Source: Hydrogenophaga sp. (GTDB lineage Bacteria; Pseudomonadota; Gammaproteobacteria; Burkholderiales; Burkholderiaceae_C). Taken from it: 44,017 nucleotides of DNA. Below are positions 18,824 to 26,340 of this stretch, one piece after another. A program made the position numbers and the translations under genes. Location of the stretch: assembly GCA_030696525.1 (NCBI GenBank), contig JAUYSB010000216.1:1-44017 (forward strand), written 5' to 3'. The number at the start of each line of letters is the position of its first letter. Within the stretch, counting starts at the first letter, position 1. Below the pieces are notes generated by a model. That model was not told the DNA's origin. It worked only from the letters and a program-made list of their open reading frames with translations, and searched no databases.

Positions 18824-19933
18824 ATGGCAAGCACTGACGACACCCCGCCACCACAACCCACTGGCGCCCCTGCCGTGGCGTTTCGGACAGCCCGACCCGG
18901 CCACAGGCTGCAGGTCGCGCTTCTGATCGCCGTGAGCCTGGCGTTCGCCACCATCCTCTCGCCTTTTCTAACGCCCCTGCTGTGGGGGCTGATCATCGCG
19001 CTGGTGTTTGCGCCGGTGTTCCGCCGCACGCTGCGCTGGACGGGCGAGCGCCGAACGCTGGCCGCGCTGCTGACGCTGGCCGGCGTGGTGCTGCTGGTGG
19101 TGCTGCCGCTGTCGCTGCTGGGCCTGGCGCTGCTGCGCGAGGCCACCGGCGTGTTCGAGCGCATGCAGTCCGGCGAGTTGAACCCGGGCGCCTACCTGCA
19201 CCGCCTGTTCGACGCCTTGCCCGAATGGGTAGGCGCCCTGCTCGACCGCTTTGGCCTGACCAGCTTCAACACGGTTCTCAGACGCATCAATGCCGCCATC
19301 TCACAAGGCCTGCAATCTGCGGGGCTGCTGGCCGTGGAAGTGGGGCAGGACATGGCCAGTTTTGTGGTCAAGCTGTTCATCACGCTGTACCTGGCTTTTT
19401 TCATGCTGCGCGACGGCGACGCCATCGCGCGCACCCTGCGCGATGCCCTGCCACTGCCCATGGCGCACAAGCGCGCGCTGTTCAGCACCTTCGCCACGGT
19501 GCTGCGCGCCACCGTCAAGGGCCACCTGGTGGTGGCGGTGGTGCAAGGCGCGCTGGGCGGCCTGGCGTTCTGGGTGCTGGGCATCGAAGCCAGCCTGCTC
19601 TGGGGCGTGCTGATGGCGCTGCTGTCGCTGCTGCCGGTGGTGGGCTCAGGGCTGGTGTGGCTGCCCATGGCGCTGTACCTGATGGCCAGCGGCGCTCCGG
19701 GGCCCGGTGTGGCGCTGATGGCCTTTGGCGTGCTGGTGATCGGCCTGATCGACAACCTGCTGCGCCCACTGCTGGTCGGCCGCGACACCCGCCTGCCGGA
19801 CTACCTGGTGATGATCGCCACCCTGGGCGGCCTGGCCACCTTCGGCGTCAACGGCCTGGTGCTCGGGCCGGCCATCGCCGCGCTGTTCGTGGCGGTCTGG
19901 AAGATCGACATGGCCACCCGCGCGCGCGGCTGA
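18824..19933 (+). CDS. AI-2E family (TqsA/PerM-like) permease
   Basis: This is a 369-residue inner-membrane protein with about eight hydrophobic segments. Two or three lie at the N-terminus (VALLIAVSLAFATILSPFLTPLLWGLIIALVF and beyond), followed by an amphipathic middle (about 110-180). The C-terminal hairpins include AFFMLRDGD, VVQGALGGLAFWVLGI, LLPVVGSGLVWLP and NLLRPLLVGRDTRLPDYLVMIATLGGL. The last are signatures of the AI-2E transporter family, whose members export solutes, and some act as antiporters. The ATG at 18824 is preferred to an upstream in-frame start that would lie within the operator region. The substrate is unknown. Confidence 0.85.
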   Translation: MASTDDTPPPQPTGAPAVAFRTARPGHRLQVALLIAVSLAFATILSPFLTPLLWGLIIALVFAPVFRRTLRWTGERRTLAALLTLAGVVLLVVLPLSLLGLALLREATGVFERMQSGELNPGAYLHRLFDALPEWVGALLDRFGLTSFNTVLRRINAAISQGLQSAGLLAVEVGQDMASFVVKLFITLYLAFFMLRDGDAIARTLRDALPLPMAHKRALFSTFATVLRATVKGHLVVAVVQGALGGLAFWVLGIEASLLWGVLMALLSLLPVVGSGLVWLPMALYLMASGAPGPGVALMAFGVLVIGLIDNLLRPLLVGRDTRLPDYLVMIATLGGLATFGVNGLVLGPAIAALFVAVWKIDMATRARG

Positions 19934-19942
19934 GTCAGAGAC

Positions 19943-19958
19943 TGTGCGCTGACGAACA
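19943..19958 (+). promoter_or_regulatory. Crp-type operator before DUF3309 gene
   Basis: TGTGCGCTGACGAACA is a full match to the palindrome and identical to the site at 17018. CAGGAT (19981-19986) lies 22 bp after it, and the DUF3309 ATG begins exactly 70 bp after the site. Confidence 0.65.
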
Positions 19959-20028
19959 GGCAGACGGGTGTTGCCAGCCACAGGATGGGCGATTCGGCGC
20001 TTCGCGCTGACCACCCACGGAGCACCCC

Positions 20029-20187
20029 ATGAGCTCAGGCACCATTCTTCTCATCGTCCTGATCCTGATGCTGATCGGCGTCGTCCCCACCTGGTCGCAC
20101 AGCCGCGCCTGGGGCTACGGCCCCAGCGGCCTGCTGGGCCTGATCGTTGTGGTGCTGCTCATCATGGTGGTGATGGGCAGGCTTTGA
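20029..20187 (+). CDS. DUF3309 family small membrane protein
   Basis: This is a 52-residue hydrophobic peptide: a first membrane helix (GTILLIVLILMLIGVVP), the conserved loop TWSHSRAWGYGPSGLLG and a second helix (LIVVVLLIMVVMG). This pattern is that of the DUF3309 family, small two-helix proteins that are widespread in proteobacteria, often near stress genes, and without known function. The start is supported by GGAG six bases before the ATG. It has its own operator and promoter upstream. Confidence 0.85.
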   Translation: MSSGTILLIVLILMLIGVVPTWSHSRAWGYGPSGLLGLIVVVLLIMVVMGRL

Positions 20188-20631
20188 GCGGCCGCCTGGG
20201 GCCCGCTGCCTGCGGCGCCTGAGCAGACCGCCGCCACATGGCACGACGCAGCGCAGCAAACGCCACCCCATGGACATCACCGAGCACCGCGATGGCACAC
20301 GTCTGGTGGCGCAAACGGTGGCGGTGCACCGGCTGGGCCACACCTGGAGCGGCGGCGCCGCCGGCCAGCCGTTCAGCGACGCCCTCGGGCCCGACGCCTC
20401 GCGCCTGGCCTGGGCGTTTCTCAGCAAGGCCTGGGCTCAGGGCCTGCCGCAGCAAGCCCTGACAACCGCGAAAGCGTCGCCAGGCAGCCCTCGCCCATTG
20501 TTCTGTTCGCTTGCGTACAGAGCGGACCGGCTGGGGCGCCTACACTGGTCAGCACCAAAGGCACACACGGGTGTGCTGAACCCGTTCTTGCCACCTATGG
20601 CTTGTCACCGCGGTCCCACAGGAGCACCACC
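20188..20631. other. 444-bp region before regulator 3; one doubtful small frame
   Basis: A frame from the ATG at 20270 (MDITEHRDGTRLVAQTVAV...) has coding-like third-position bias until about 20460. It then runs on through the operator, promoter and leader of regulator 3, so at most its first 60-65 codons could be a real, possibly broken gene. No family is recognised. At 20561-20576, GCACAC and GTGTGC form an inverted repeat within the expected leader of regulator 3. No other signals are seen apart from the operator at 20504. Confidence 0.3.
20504..20546 (+). promoter_or_regulatory. Crp-type operator and -10 of regulator 3
   Basis: TGTTCGCTTGCGTACA (20504-20519) is a full match to the palindrome. 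TACACT (20541-20546), the best -10 of the set, begins exactly 21 bp after it. Transcription would then start near 20553, giving a leader of about 79 bases to the proposed ATT start at 20632. This suggests that regulator 3 is controlled by itself or a paralogue. Confidence 0.65.
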
Positions 20632-21327
20632 ATTCCCGCCAACGCCAACCTGCTGATACGCCGGCTGGCCGCAGAGGACCAAGGTCGGCTGGTGGCGGCC
20701 TGCGAACCGGTGGCGTGGCGCCTGGCCGAGGTGTTGTGCGAACCGGGCGCGCCCCTGCGGCACGCCTACTTTCCCCTGAGTGGCTTTTTGTCGCTGGTGA
20801 CACAGGCCGCAAGCGGGCCGAGCCTGGAAGTGGGCATGGTCGGCCGCGAAGGCGTGCTGGGGGCGGAGCTGGCGCTGGGGGTGCAGCACGCGCCCTTCCA
20901 TGTGCTGGTGCAAGGCGCGGGCAGCGCCTTGCGCATCGCCAGCGATGCGCTGCTGGCTGAAATGGCGCGCAGCGCCTCGCTGCGCGAGGCACTCAAACGC
21001 TACACCGGCGTGACCCTGTCGCAGCTGGCCACGTCAGCCGCCTGCCTGCGCCAGCACCCGGCGCGCGCGCGGCTGGCGCGCTGGGTGCTGATGAGCCAGG
21101 ACCGGGCGCAGGCCGACCAGTTTGCGATGACCTCGGTGTTTCTGGCCTACATGCTCGGCGAGCCGCGGCCGGCCATCGCCAGCGCCCTCGCTGAACTGCA
21201 GCAGCGCCACCTGATCACGCGGGAAGGCGACACCATGGCGGTTACCGACCGCGCGGGCCTGGAATCGGCCGCCTGCAGCTGCTACCAGGCCGAACGCAGC
21301 CACTACCAACACCACCTCGGCCTGTGA
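20632..21327 (+). CDS. Crp/Fnr-like transcriptional regulator 3, probable ATT start
   Basis: This is a 231-residue regulator with the plan of regulator 1. The beta-roll (about 20-140) includes HAYFPLSGFLSLVTQA and LEVGMVGREGVLGAELALG. The helix-turn-helix is around FLAYMLGEPRPAIASALAELQ, and the tail is AACSCY. No ATG or GTG fits. The codon ATT at 20632 has GGAG at 20621-20624, seven bases before it. From there IPANANLLIRRL aligns without gap to MPTTENRLIGLL of regulator 1, so AUU is likely the true start. TTG at 20602 is the alternative and has no ribosome site. The recognition helix (PRPAIA) differs from the RRxG(V/I)T of the other three, so its targets may differ. Confidence 0.8.
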   Translation: MPANANLLIRRLAAEDQGRLVAACEPVAWRLAEVLCEPGAPLRHAYFPLSGFLSLVTQAASGPSLEVGMVGREGVLGAELALGVQHAPFHVLVQGAGSALRIASDALLAEMARSASLREALKRYTGVTLSQLATSAACLRQHPARARLARWVLMSQDRAQADQFAMTSVFLAYMLGEPRPAIASALAELQQRHLITREGDTMAVTDRAGLESAACSCYQAERSHYQHHLGL

Positions 21328-21360
21328 CGCGGCAGCCCGTCAGGGCTGGCGCTCGAATAT

Positions 21361-22449
21361 TCAGTGGGCGCTGCAGGCGCGCGCGCCCTGCGACCGGGGG
21401 TGGGCGTGCAGGCAAGCCCGCTTGGTCAGCAGGTGATCGGAGGCCGCCAGCTGCTCAGACGCCACCCGTTGCAACTGCACCGCGTCCAGCGGGTGGATGC
21501 CCAGATCGTTGGCCGCTTTTTCGGTGGCGCCGAACGACGCCGGGTCGATGCCGGTGAGCGAGCCGAACATCACCAGCGCGCTCAGGTAGGAGCCGTACAC
21601 GCTGGAGTGGAACTGGTCCTCTTCCCACCACAGGTCGAGCATGCGCGGCGTGGGTTCGTAGGGGTTGCGCATGGCCACGCCATCGTCGATGGCGCGCATG
21701 AAAGCCTCGCCCACGGGCACCACACCCGCCACAACGGGGTTGGCAGCCGCGGCGGCGGCGTAGGCATCGACCAGGTCGTTGGCCATGGCCTCGAGCGGCT
21801 CGCCGCTGTAGGCCTCGTCGGGCAGGTAGGTCAGGTCGGGGCGGGCCCAGGTCTGGTACAGGTAGATCTGCGCATCGGGGTTGGCGTTGGGGTTGGCGGG
21901 GATGTTGCGCAACGTATTCGCGCCACCCGCGTAAAGGTCACGCTCCCGGTAGGAAAACGCGGCGCCATCGGTGATGAATCGCCCCAGCAAACCCACATAG
22001 CTGTTGAATTGCGCGAAGTTGCCACCGGCGCGGTTCACTGCCTCGGTGCTGTTGCCCTGGAGCACCACCACATCCCAGCGGTCCGATGCGATGTTGGCGC
22101 GCATGTCCCACCCGGCCGGGTTGGTGTTGATCAGGTGCCCACGCAAGGTGGCGCCGCCGCGCAGCGAATGGCTCACCTCGTAGGCCAGGCCGGCCTGGTC
22201 GGTCATGGCCTTGAAGATGCCGGGCACGCCGCCCCAGGGTTGTGGCAACTCCGGCTCGCTGCCCAGTGGAAAGTCGATCGCGTTCTGCTCGTTGAGGTCG
22301 GTGACGTTGTCGGTGTTGTACTGCAGCGCGGGCGGGCGTGTGTAGGTGAAGCTGTTGCCCACAAACAGGATCTTGATGGGCTCGGTGGCCCAGGCGCCTG
22401 TGGCGCACACCAGCATCATGCTGCCGAAAACATTTCTGAAAGTCGTCAT
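21361..22449 (-). CDS. Secreted SGNH-type hydrolase-like protein
   Basis: This is a 362-residue exported protein. The ATG at 22449 has GGAG eight bases before it and starts a signal peptide ending at ATGAWA. Right after it is the block I motif ILFVGNSFTYT with a candidate nucleophile Ser33. A middle VVLQGNSTEA could be a block III-like element. Near the C-terminus, WWEEDQFHSSVYG carries the Asp-x-x-His pair of SGNH/GDSL esterases. The GNS rather than GDS motif is typical of a distinct branch. The substrate is unknown. It lies 34 bp downstream of the other hydrolase gene on the same strand, so the two are probably one transcript. Confidence 0.7.
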   Translation of the reverse strand: MTTFRNVFGSMMLVCATGAWATEPIKILFVGNSFTYTRPPALQYNTDNVTDLNEQNAIDFPLGSEPELPQPWGGVPGIFKAMTDQAGLAYEVSHSLRGGATLRGHLINTNPAGWDMRANIASDRWDVVVLQGNSTEAVNRAGGNFAQFNSYVGLLGRFITDGAAFSYRERDLYAGGANTLRNIPANPNANPDAQIYLYQTWARPDLTYLPDEAYSGEPLEAMANDLVDAYAAAAAANPVVAGVVPVGEAFMRAIDDGVAMRNPYEPTPRMLDLWWEEDQFHSSVYGSYLSALVMFGSLTGIDPASFGATEKAANDLGIHPLDAVQLQRVASEQLAASDHLLTKRACLHAHPRSQGARACSAH

Positions 22450-22483
22450 TTGTCTGTCTCCAAATCTGGTTGTGATGGGTTGT

Positions 22484-23842
22484 TCAAGGGCGCTGCCGGG
22501 CCGGCACCCGGGTCTCGAGCGCTGGCGGCGCATAGGCGGGGTCAAAGCTGCAGCCGGCGCCGTACACCGCCTCGTTGGCCGCACACGCGGCGGCCACCGA
22601 CTGCGGTGTGGGCTTGACGCCCTGCTCCACCCAGTTGAGCAAGGCGGTCATCAGCGTGGGGTAGGTCGCGTCGCTGATGTAGCTGTGGGTACCCTGGCGG
22701 GTGAAGGTCTGCACCAGGCGCTCGCCGCTGCCGGCCTGCTGCATCACGGTTTTGAAATGCGCATCCAGCTCCACAAAGGCCGTGGGGTCGGCGATCCATT
22801 TCGTGGTGAGCACCGGCACAGGGATCTTGCCGGTGGGGTCGGTGTCGCTGGCGAACCGCTGGTAGGCCCTGGCATCGGCCGCGTAGCGCAACACGCTGGC
22901 ATTGAGCGCGGCATCGTCACTGGCGCCGGTGTACACCACGCCGGTGTTGCCAAACGGGCTGGCGCCGCCGGTGCGTTTGGCGGTGATGTCCTGAAAGTGG
23001 AAGGTGGCCCAGTTGAGGTGGCCCTGGATGCTGCTGGCCGGGATCTTGATGACCTTGGCGATGGTGTCGATGCGCGCCTGCTGCTCGGGCGTGCGTTGGG
23101 CGGCGGGCTTGTTCAGCGCCAGGCATTCGTTGACGCGCGCGGCAAGGTCGGCGCTGGTCATGCTGGCACCTGCCGGCAAACCCAGGTTGAGCGCATACGC
23201 CGGCTCGGTGGGCCGGGGGTGGTTCTTGCACAGGTGCTGGTAGACCACACGCAGGTCGGTGCGGAAGTCGTAGGAGCGCGTGCCCCCACCCAGCACGCCA
23301 CTGGTGAGCAGCACGGCGTCGTAAGGCGCCTTGCCCTGTGATCCGGGTGTCTGTGCGGTGAACATTTCGGCACCCTTGGCCGCCACACCCGCACCCCACG
23401 ACTGCCCATGCAGGATGGTGCGCTTGGGAGCGCCCACGTGCTCGATGAAGATGCGGCGCAGGCGTTCGGTGTCTTCAGCGGCGGCGCGCACTTCAACGCC
23501 GCCCTGGCGGAAGGTGGAGCCCGCCCACGCGTACCCCGCCTTGACCATGATGGCCCAGCGCTTGAGGTCTTCCGTGGCGCGCGCCGCGGTGGGCGCACCC
23601 AGCAGCGGTCCACCGTGTGCGTGCATCACCAGATGGCCGTTCCACTGGGCGGGCTTGGCGATCAGGTAGTGGGCCCCGGCGGAGTCCACCCCCGACAGGC
23701 AGGTGGCGTTGGCGGGCACTTCGGGTGGGCAGGCGCTGGCTTGGGGGGCCGCTTCGCCGCTGGGGCGCGGGCCTGTGGCACAGCCGGCCAGGAGCAGTGC
23801 CACGCAGCATGAGGCGGCGCCTCGGGACAGGGTGAGTTGCAT
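22484..23842 (-). CDS. Alpha/beta-hydrolase lipoprotein
   Basis: This is a 452-residue lipoprotein with a signal peptide ending at lipobox LLAGC (Cys21). The hydrolase fold shows an HGGP oxyanion loop (HAHGGPLLG) and a nucleophile elbow GQSWGAG (Ser148). A likely acid/histidine end lies in TRQGTHSYIS. It belongs to poorly characterised large secreted alpha/beta hydrolases related to esterases or peptidases. An earlier in-frame ATG (23875) exists, but the one at 23842 begins the signal peptide. It is divergent from a LysR gene 89 bp away, which is its likely regulator. Confidence 0.7.
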   Translation of the reverse strand: MQLTLSRGAASCCVALLLAGCATGPRPSGEAAPQASACPPEVPANATCLSGVDSAGAHYLIAKPAQWNGHLVMHAHGGPLLGAPTAARATEDLKRWAIMVKAGYAWAGSTFRQGGVEVRAAAEDTERLRRIFIEHVGAPKRTILHGQSWGAGVAAKGAEMFTAQTPGSQGKAPYDAVLLTSGVLGGGTRSYDFRTDLRVVYQHLCKNHPRPTEPAYALNLGLPAGASMTSADLAARVNECLALNKPAAQRTPEQQARIDTIAKVIKIPASSIQGHLNWATFHFQDITAKRTGGASPFGNTGVVYTGASDDAALNASVLRYAADARAYQRFASDTDPTGKIPVPVLTTKWIADPTAFVELDAHFKTVMQQAGSGERLVQTFTRQGTHSYISDATYPTLMTALLNWVEQGVKPTPQSVAAACAANEAVYGAGCSFDPAYAPPALETRVPARQRP

Positions 23843-23921
23843 GCCGTTGTCTCTGTTTTTGTGGGAGAGCCGCATTCTGGGTGCCTGAAGTCAAAATGGC
23901 AAAGATGTCTAAAATATCGAC

Positions 23922-23936
23922 TTCATACTTTATGAA
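23922..23936 (+). promoter_or_regulatory. Palindrome over the start of the LysR gene
   Basis: TTCATA-CTT-TATGAA is a perfect 6-3-6 palindrome that includes the ATG at 23932. A wider inverted repeat, TGAAGTC (23886-23892) with GACTTCA (23919-23925), overlaps it. Such sites suit binding by the LysR protein, with autorepression and control of the divergent hydrolase. This is inferred from position. Confidence 0.5.
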
Positions 23937-24870
23937 TATCGAACTTCGCCATCTCCGCTACTTTCTGGCCGTGGCCCAAACCGGCCACATCACGCGCGCG
24001 GCCGAAACCCTGGGCATCCAGCAGCCCCCTCTCTCACAGCAGATCCGCGCGCTGGAAAACAGCCTGGGCTGCGAGCTGTTCGTGCGTCACCCCAAGGGCG
24101 TGGAGCTCACCGACACCGGGCACATGCTGCGCGCCGAAGCCGGTCGACTGCTGAGCGACTTTGCCGCCATGGAAGAGCGCGTGCTGGCCTTCGCCCGTGG
24201 CGAGCGTGGGCGCGTGGCGGTGGGCTTCACCAGTTCGGCGGCGGCACACGCCTTCACCCCCGAAACCTTGCGCCAGTGTCGCAGCCACCACCCCGACATC
24301 CACCTGGAGGTCAGCGAGAACAACGCCGCCGACATCATTGAAGGCGTGGCCAGCGCGCGGCTGCATTGCGGCTTTCTGCGCGTGCCGGTGGCCCATCCGC
24401 CGGGCGTGGCCTTCGACACCTTGCTGGAGGAGCCCGCCCTGCTGGCGGTGCCCATCGACCACGCCCTGGCCGGCGCCGCCAAGCGCCATCAGCCGGTGCC
24501 GCTCAAGGCATTGCAGGGCCAACGCCTGATTCTGGTGCGCCGCCCCGGCGCGCCCGGCCTGTACGCCAACCTGCTCGCCGAATGTGCGCGCCAGAAAGTG
24601 CAGGTGGAGCTGGCGGGCGAGGTCGAGCGCATGATGACCAACCTCAACCTGGTGGCCGCCGGGGTGGGTTTGTCGGTGGTGCCGGCGTCGATGGCGGGCA
24701 CGCACCCGCACGCCATCGTGTACCGCACACTGGCCGAATCGGCCAAGCTCGGCGCGCCGCTCACGCTGGCCTACCGGCGCGACGATTGTGGCGGCCCCAC
24801 CGGCACATTCATCACCCTGGTGCGCGAACTGGCCGCACGGCAGCGCAAGGGGACCGGCCTGCATGTCTGA
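23932..24870 (+). CDS. LysR-family transcriptional regulator
   Basis: This is a 312-residue LysR-type regulator. The N-terminal winged helix (about 1-60) reads ELRHLRYFLAVAQTGHITRAAETLGIQQPPLSQQIRALE, close to the CatR/BenM-type branch. The effector domain follows (about 90-300: GFTSSAAAHAFTPETL, VAAGVGLSVVPASM). The ATG at 23932 starts directly before the helix-turn-helix; the frame opens earlier at 23881, but that part is AT-rich promoter DNA. Its stop overlaps the next gene, a Bug receptor, by 8 bp, so both are one unit. Confidence 0.9.
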   Translation: MNIELRHLRYFLAVAQTGHITRAAETLGIQQPPLSQQIRALENSLGCELFVRHPKGVELTDTGHMLRAEAGRLLSDFAAMEERVLAFARGERGRVAVGFTSSAAAHAFTPETLRQCRSHHPDIHLEVSENNAADIIEGVASARLHCGFLRVPVAHPPGVAFDTLLEEPALLAVPIDHALAGAAKRHQPVPLKALQGQRLILVRRPGAPGLYANLLAECARQKVQVELAGEVERMMTNLNLVAAGVGLSVVPASMAGTHPHAIVYRTLAESAKLGAPLTLAYRRDDCGGPTGTFITLVRELAARQRKGTGLHV

Positions 24871-25849
24871 CGCCGCGCCCACCGCATGCGAGCACCCCTT
24901 TGCGGCGGCCGGGCTGGGCCGCAGGCCCTGCGTTCTTGGCTTGGCCGCGATGGCCCTGGGCGGGCTGCCGGCCGCGCACGCACAAGCCCCCGCCTGGCCG
25001 CGCAAGCCGATCCGCATTCTGGTGGCCTACCCGCCCGGCGGCGTGAGCGATCAGGTGGCGCGCGCGCTGGCCGAGCGGCTGGCGCAGCGCCTCGGTGTGC
25101 CCGTGCTGGTGGAGAACCGCCCCGGCGCCAGCGGCACCCTGGCCATGGAGGCGCTGGCGCGCAGCGAGCCCGACGCCCACACCCTGTGTTTTGCCGCCGC
25201 GACGGCCGTGACGCTGATGCGCAGCGCGGGCGCCGCAGGCCTGCCCGTGCGCCCCGTGGCCGGCGTGATGCGCACACCGGTGCTGGTGGTGGGCACGCCG
25301 GCGCTGGCGGTGAAGGGCTTTGCGGCCATGCTGACGCTGGCTCGCGAGGGTGGCCCCGGCATACGCTGGGCCACCACGGGTGCGGGCACCACTGGCCACC
25401 TGGTGCTCGAACGGGTGAAGCGCGCCTTGGGCACGGACGGCGCCGGTGTCACCCACATCCCCTACCAAGGGGGCGGCCAGCAGTTGAACGATGCGCTGGG
25501 AGGGCATTTCGAGGTGCTGTCCACCAACGTGGCGCAGCAGCAGCTGGAGTCGATCCGCGCTGGCCGCTTACAGGCGCTGGCGGTGGGTGCGCCCGCGCGG
25601 GTGACCGCGCTGCCCGATGTGCCCACGCTGGCCGAGCTGGGCTTTGCCGACGCCAACCTCGATTCGATTTTTGGCTTGTTTGCGCCCCTGCGCACACCGC
25701 CCGAGCGGGTGTTGCGCATCCACGCCGAAGTGGCGGACGTCCTGCGCGAAGCGCGCTTGCGTCAGCTGCTGCTTGACGCCAGCAACACGCCGCTGGAGGG
25801 CTCGCCCGAGGTGTTTGCCGCGCTCGTGGCACAACATTCGGCGCGCTAG
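24863..25849 (+). CDS. Bug-family solute receptor
   Basis: This is a 328-residue periplasmic binding protein of the Bug/TctC superfamily. The signal peptide contains an RR pair (GLGRRPCVLGL) and ends near AAHAQ, so export may be by Tat. The mature part has PIRILVAYPPGGVSDQVARALAERL, VENRPGASG, IPYQGGGQQLNDALGGH and LPDVPTLAELG, all family hallmarks. It overlaps the upstream LysR gene. No TctA/TctB genes are adjacent, as is usual for the many orphan Bug genes of Burkholderiales. The ligand is unknown. Confidence 0.88.
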   Translation: MSDAAPTACEHPFAAAGLGRRPCVLGLAAMALGGLPAAHAQAPAWPRKPIRILVAYPPGGVSDQVARALAERLAQRLGVPVLVENRPGASGTLAMEALARSEPDAHTLCFAAATAVTLMRSAGAAGLPVRPVAGVMRTPVLVVGTPALAVKGFAAMLTLAREGGPGIRWATTGAGTTGHLVLERVKRALGTDGAGVTHIPYQGGGQQLNDALGGHFEVLSTNVAQQQLESIRAGRLQALAVGAPARVTALPDVPTLAELGFADANLDSIFGLFAPLRTPPERVLRIHAEVADVLREARLRQLLLDASNTPLEGSPEVFAALVAQHSAR

Positions 25850-25891
25850 CGGGCCCCTGGCCTGCGCCCCCTCGCGCAGCAGCGCCAGGCG

Positions 25892-26330
25892 GTGGAACCC
25901 ACAACACAAGCCGCTCTGGCACGCGCCGACCTCGCCCACACCAACGCCCACACCACCACCGCCGAGCACCGGCGGCATCGACGACATCAACTTCCCCTAC
26001 GGACGCGCCAACACCAGCGTGTTCACCGAGGTGCTGTCGGACTCGGACGAGGCCTACGCCGCCACGTTTCTGTCGCTGGCGGTGCGCTACGTGCGGGCCA
26101 GCGGCAACTGGGCCTGGTGGGAGGCCAACAAGGCGCGCATCAAAGAGGTGGCCTACCGCAACCTGGCCGTGCCGACCAAACGCAACGGCCTGATCTCGGT
26201 GTTCCAGGCGCTGGCCAAACAGACGGCGATCGAAAAGCTGTTTGCCACCAACCGCGGGCTGGTGACCATCAACGAGCTGGGCTTCTACCAGCGGACCCGG
26301 TCGGTGCTGGCGGGCACGGCAGCGGTCTGA
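25892..26330 (+). pseudogene. 5'-truncated gene remnant of a secreted protein
   Basis: A frame ending at 26330 has strong coding character. It begins with a Pro/Thr linker (PTSPTPTPTPPPPSTGG) and continues into GGIDDINFPYGRANTSVF, DEAYAATFLSLAVRYVRASG and TINELGFYQRTRSVLAG. There is no start codon with a ribosome site before the conserved-looking part. Upstream the frame runs antiparallel in character into the Bug gene. The Pro/Thr linker is typical of exported multidomain enzymes, and the rest resembles helical glycosidase-like domains only loosely. A GTG at 25892 in another frame would need a frameshift at the CAC-rich run. It is best read as the 3' end of a lost gene. Confidence 0.5.
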
Positions 26331-26340
26331 GGGGGGCTCG

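Noticed and set aside
20270-20656. 128-codon frame before regulator 3
   Set aside because: Only its first half has coding bias, and it runs across the operator, promoter and ribosome site of regulator 3. It is kept only as a doubtful note in the region entry.
21333-21348. CAGCCC-GTCA-GGGCTG hairpin between convergent genes
   Set aside because: The stem is short and has no T-run on either strand, so terminator function is not supported.
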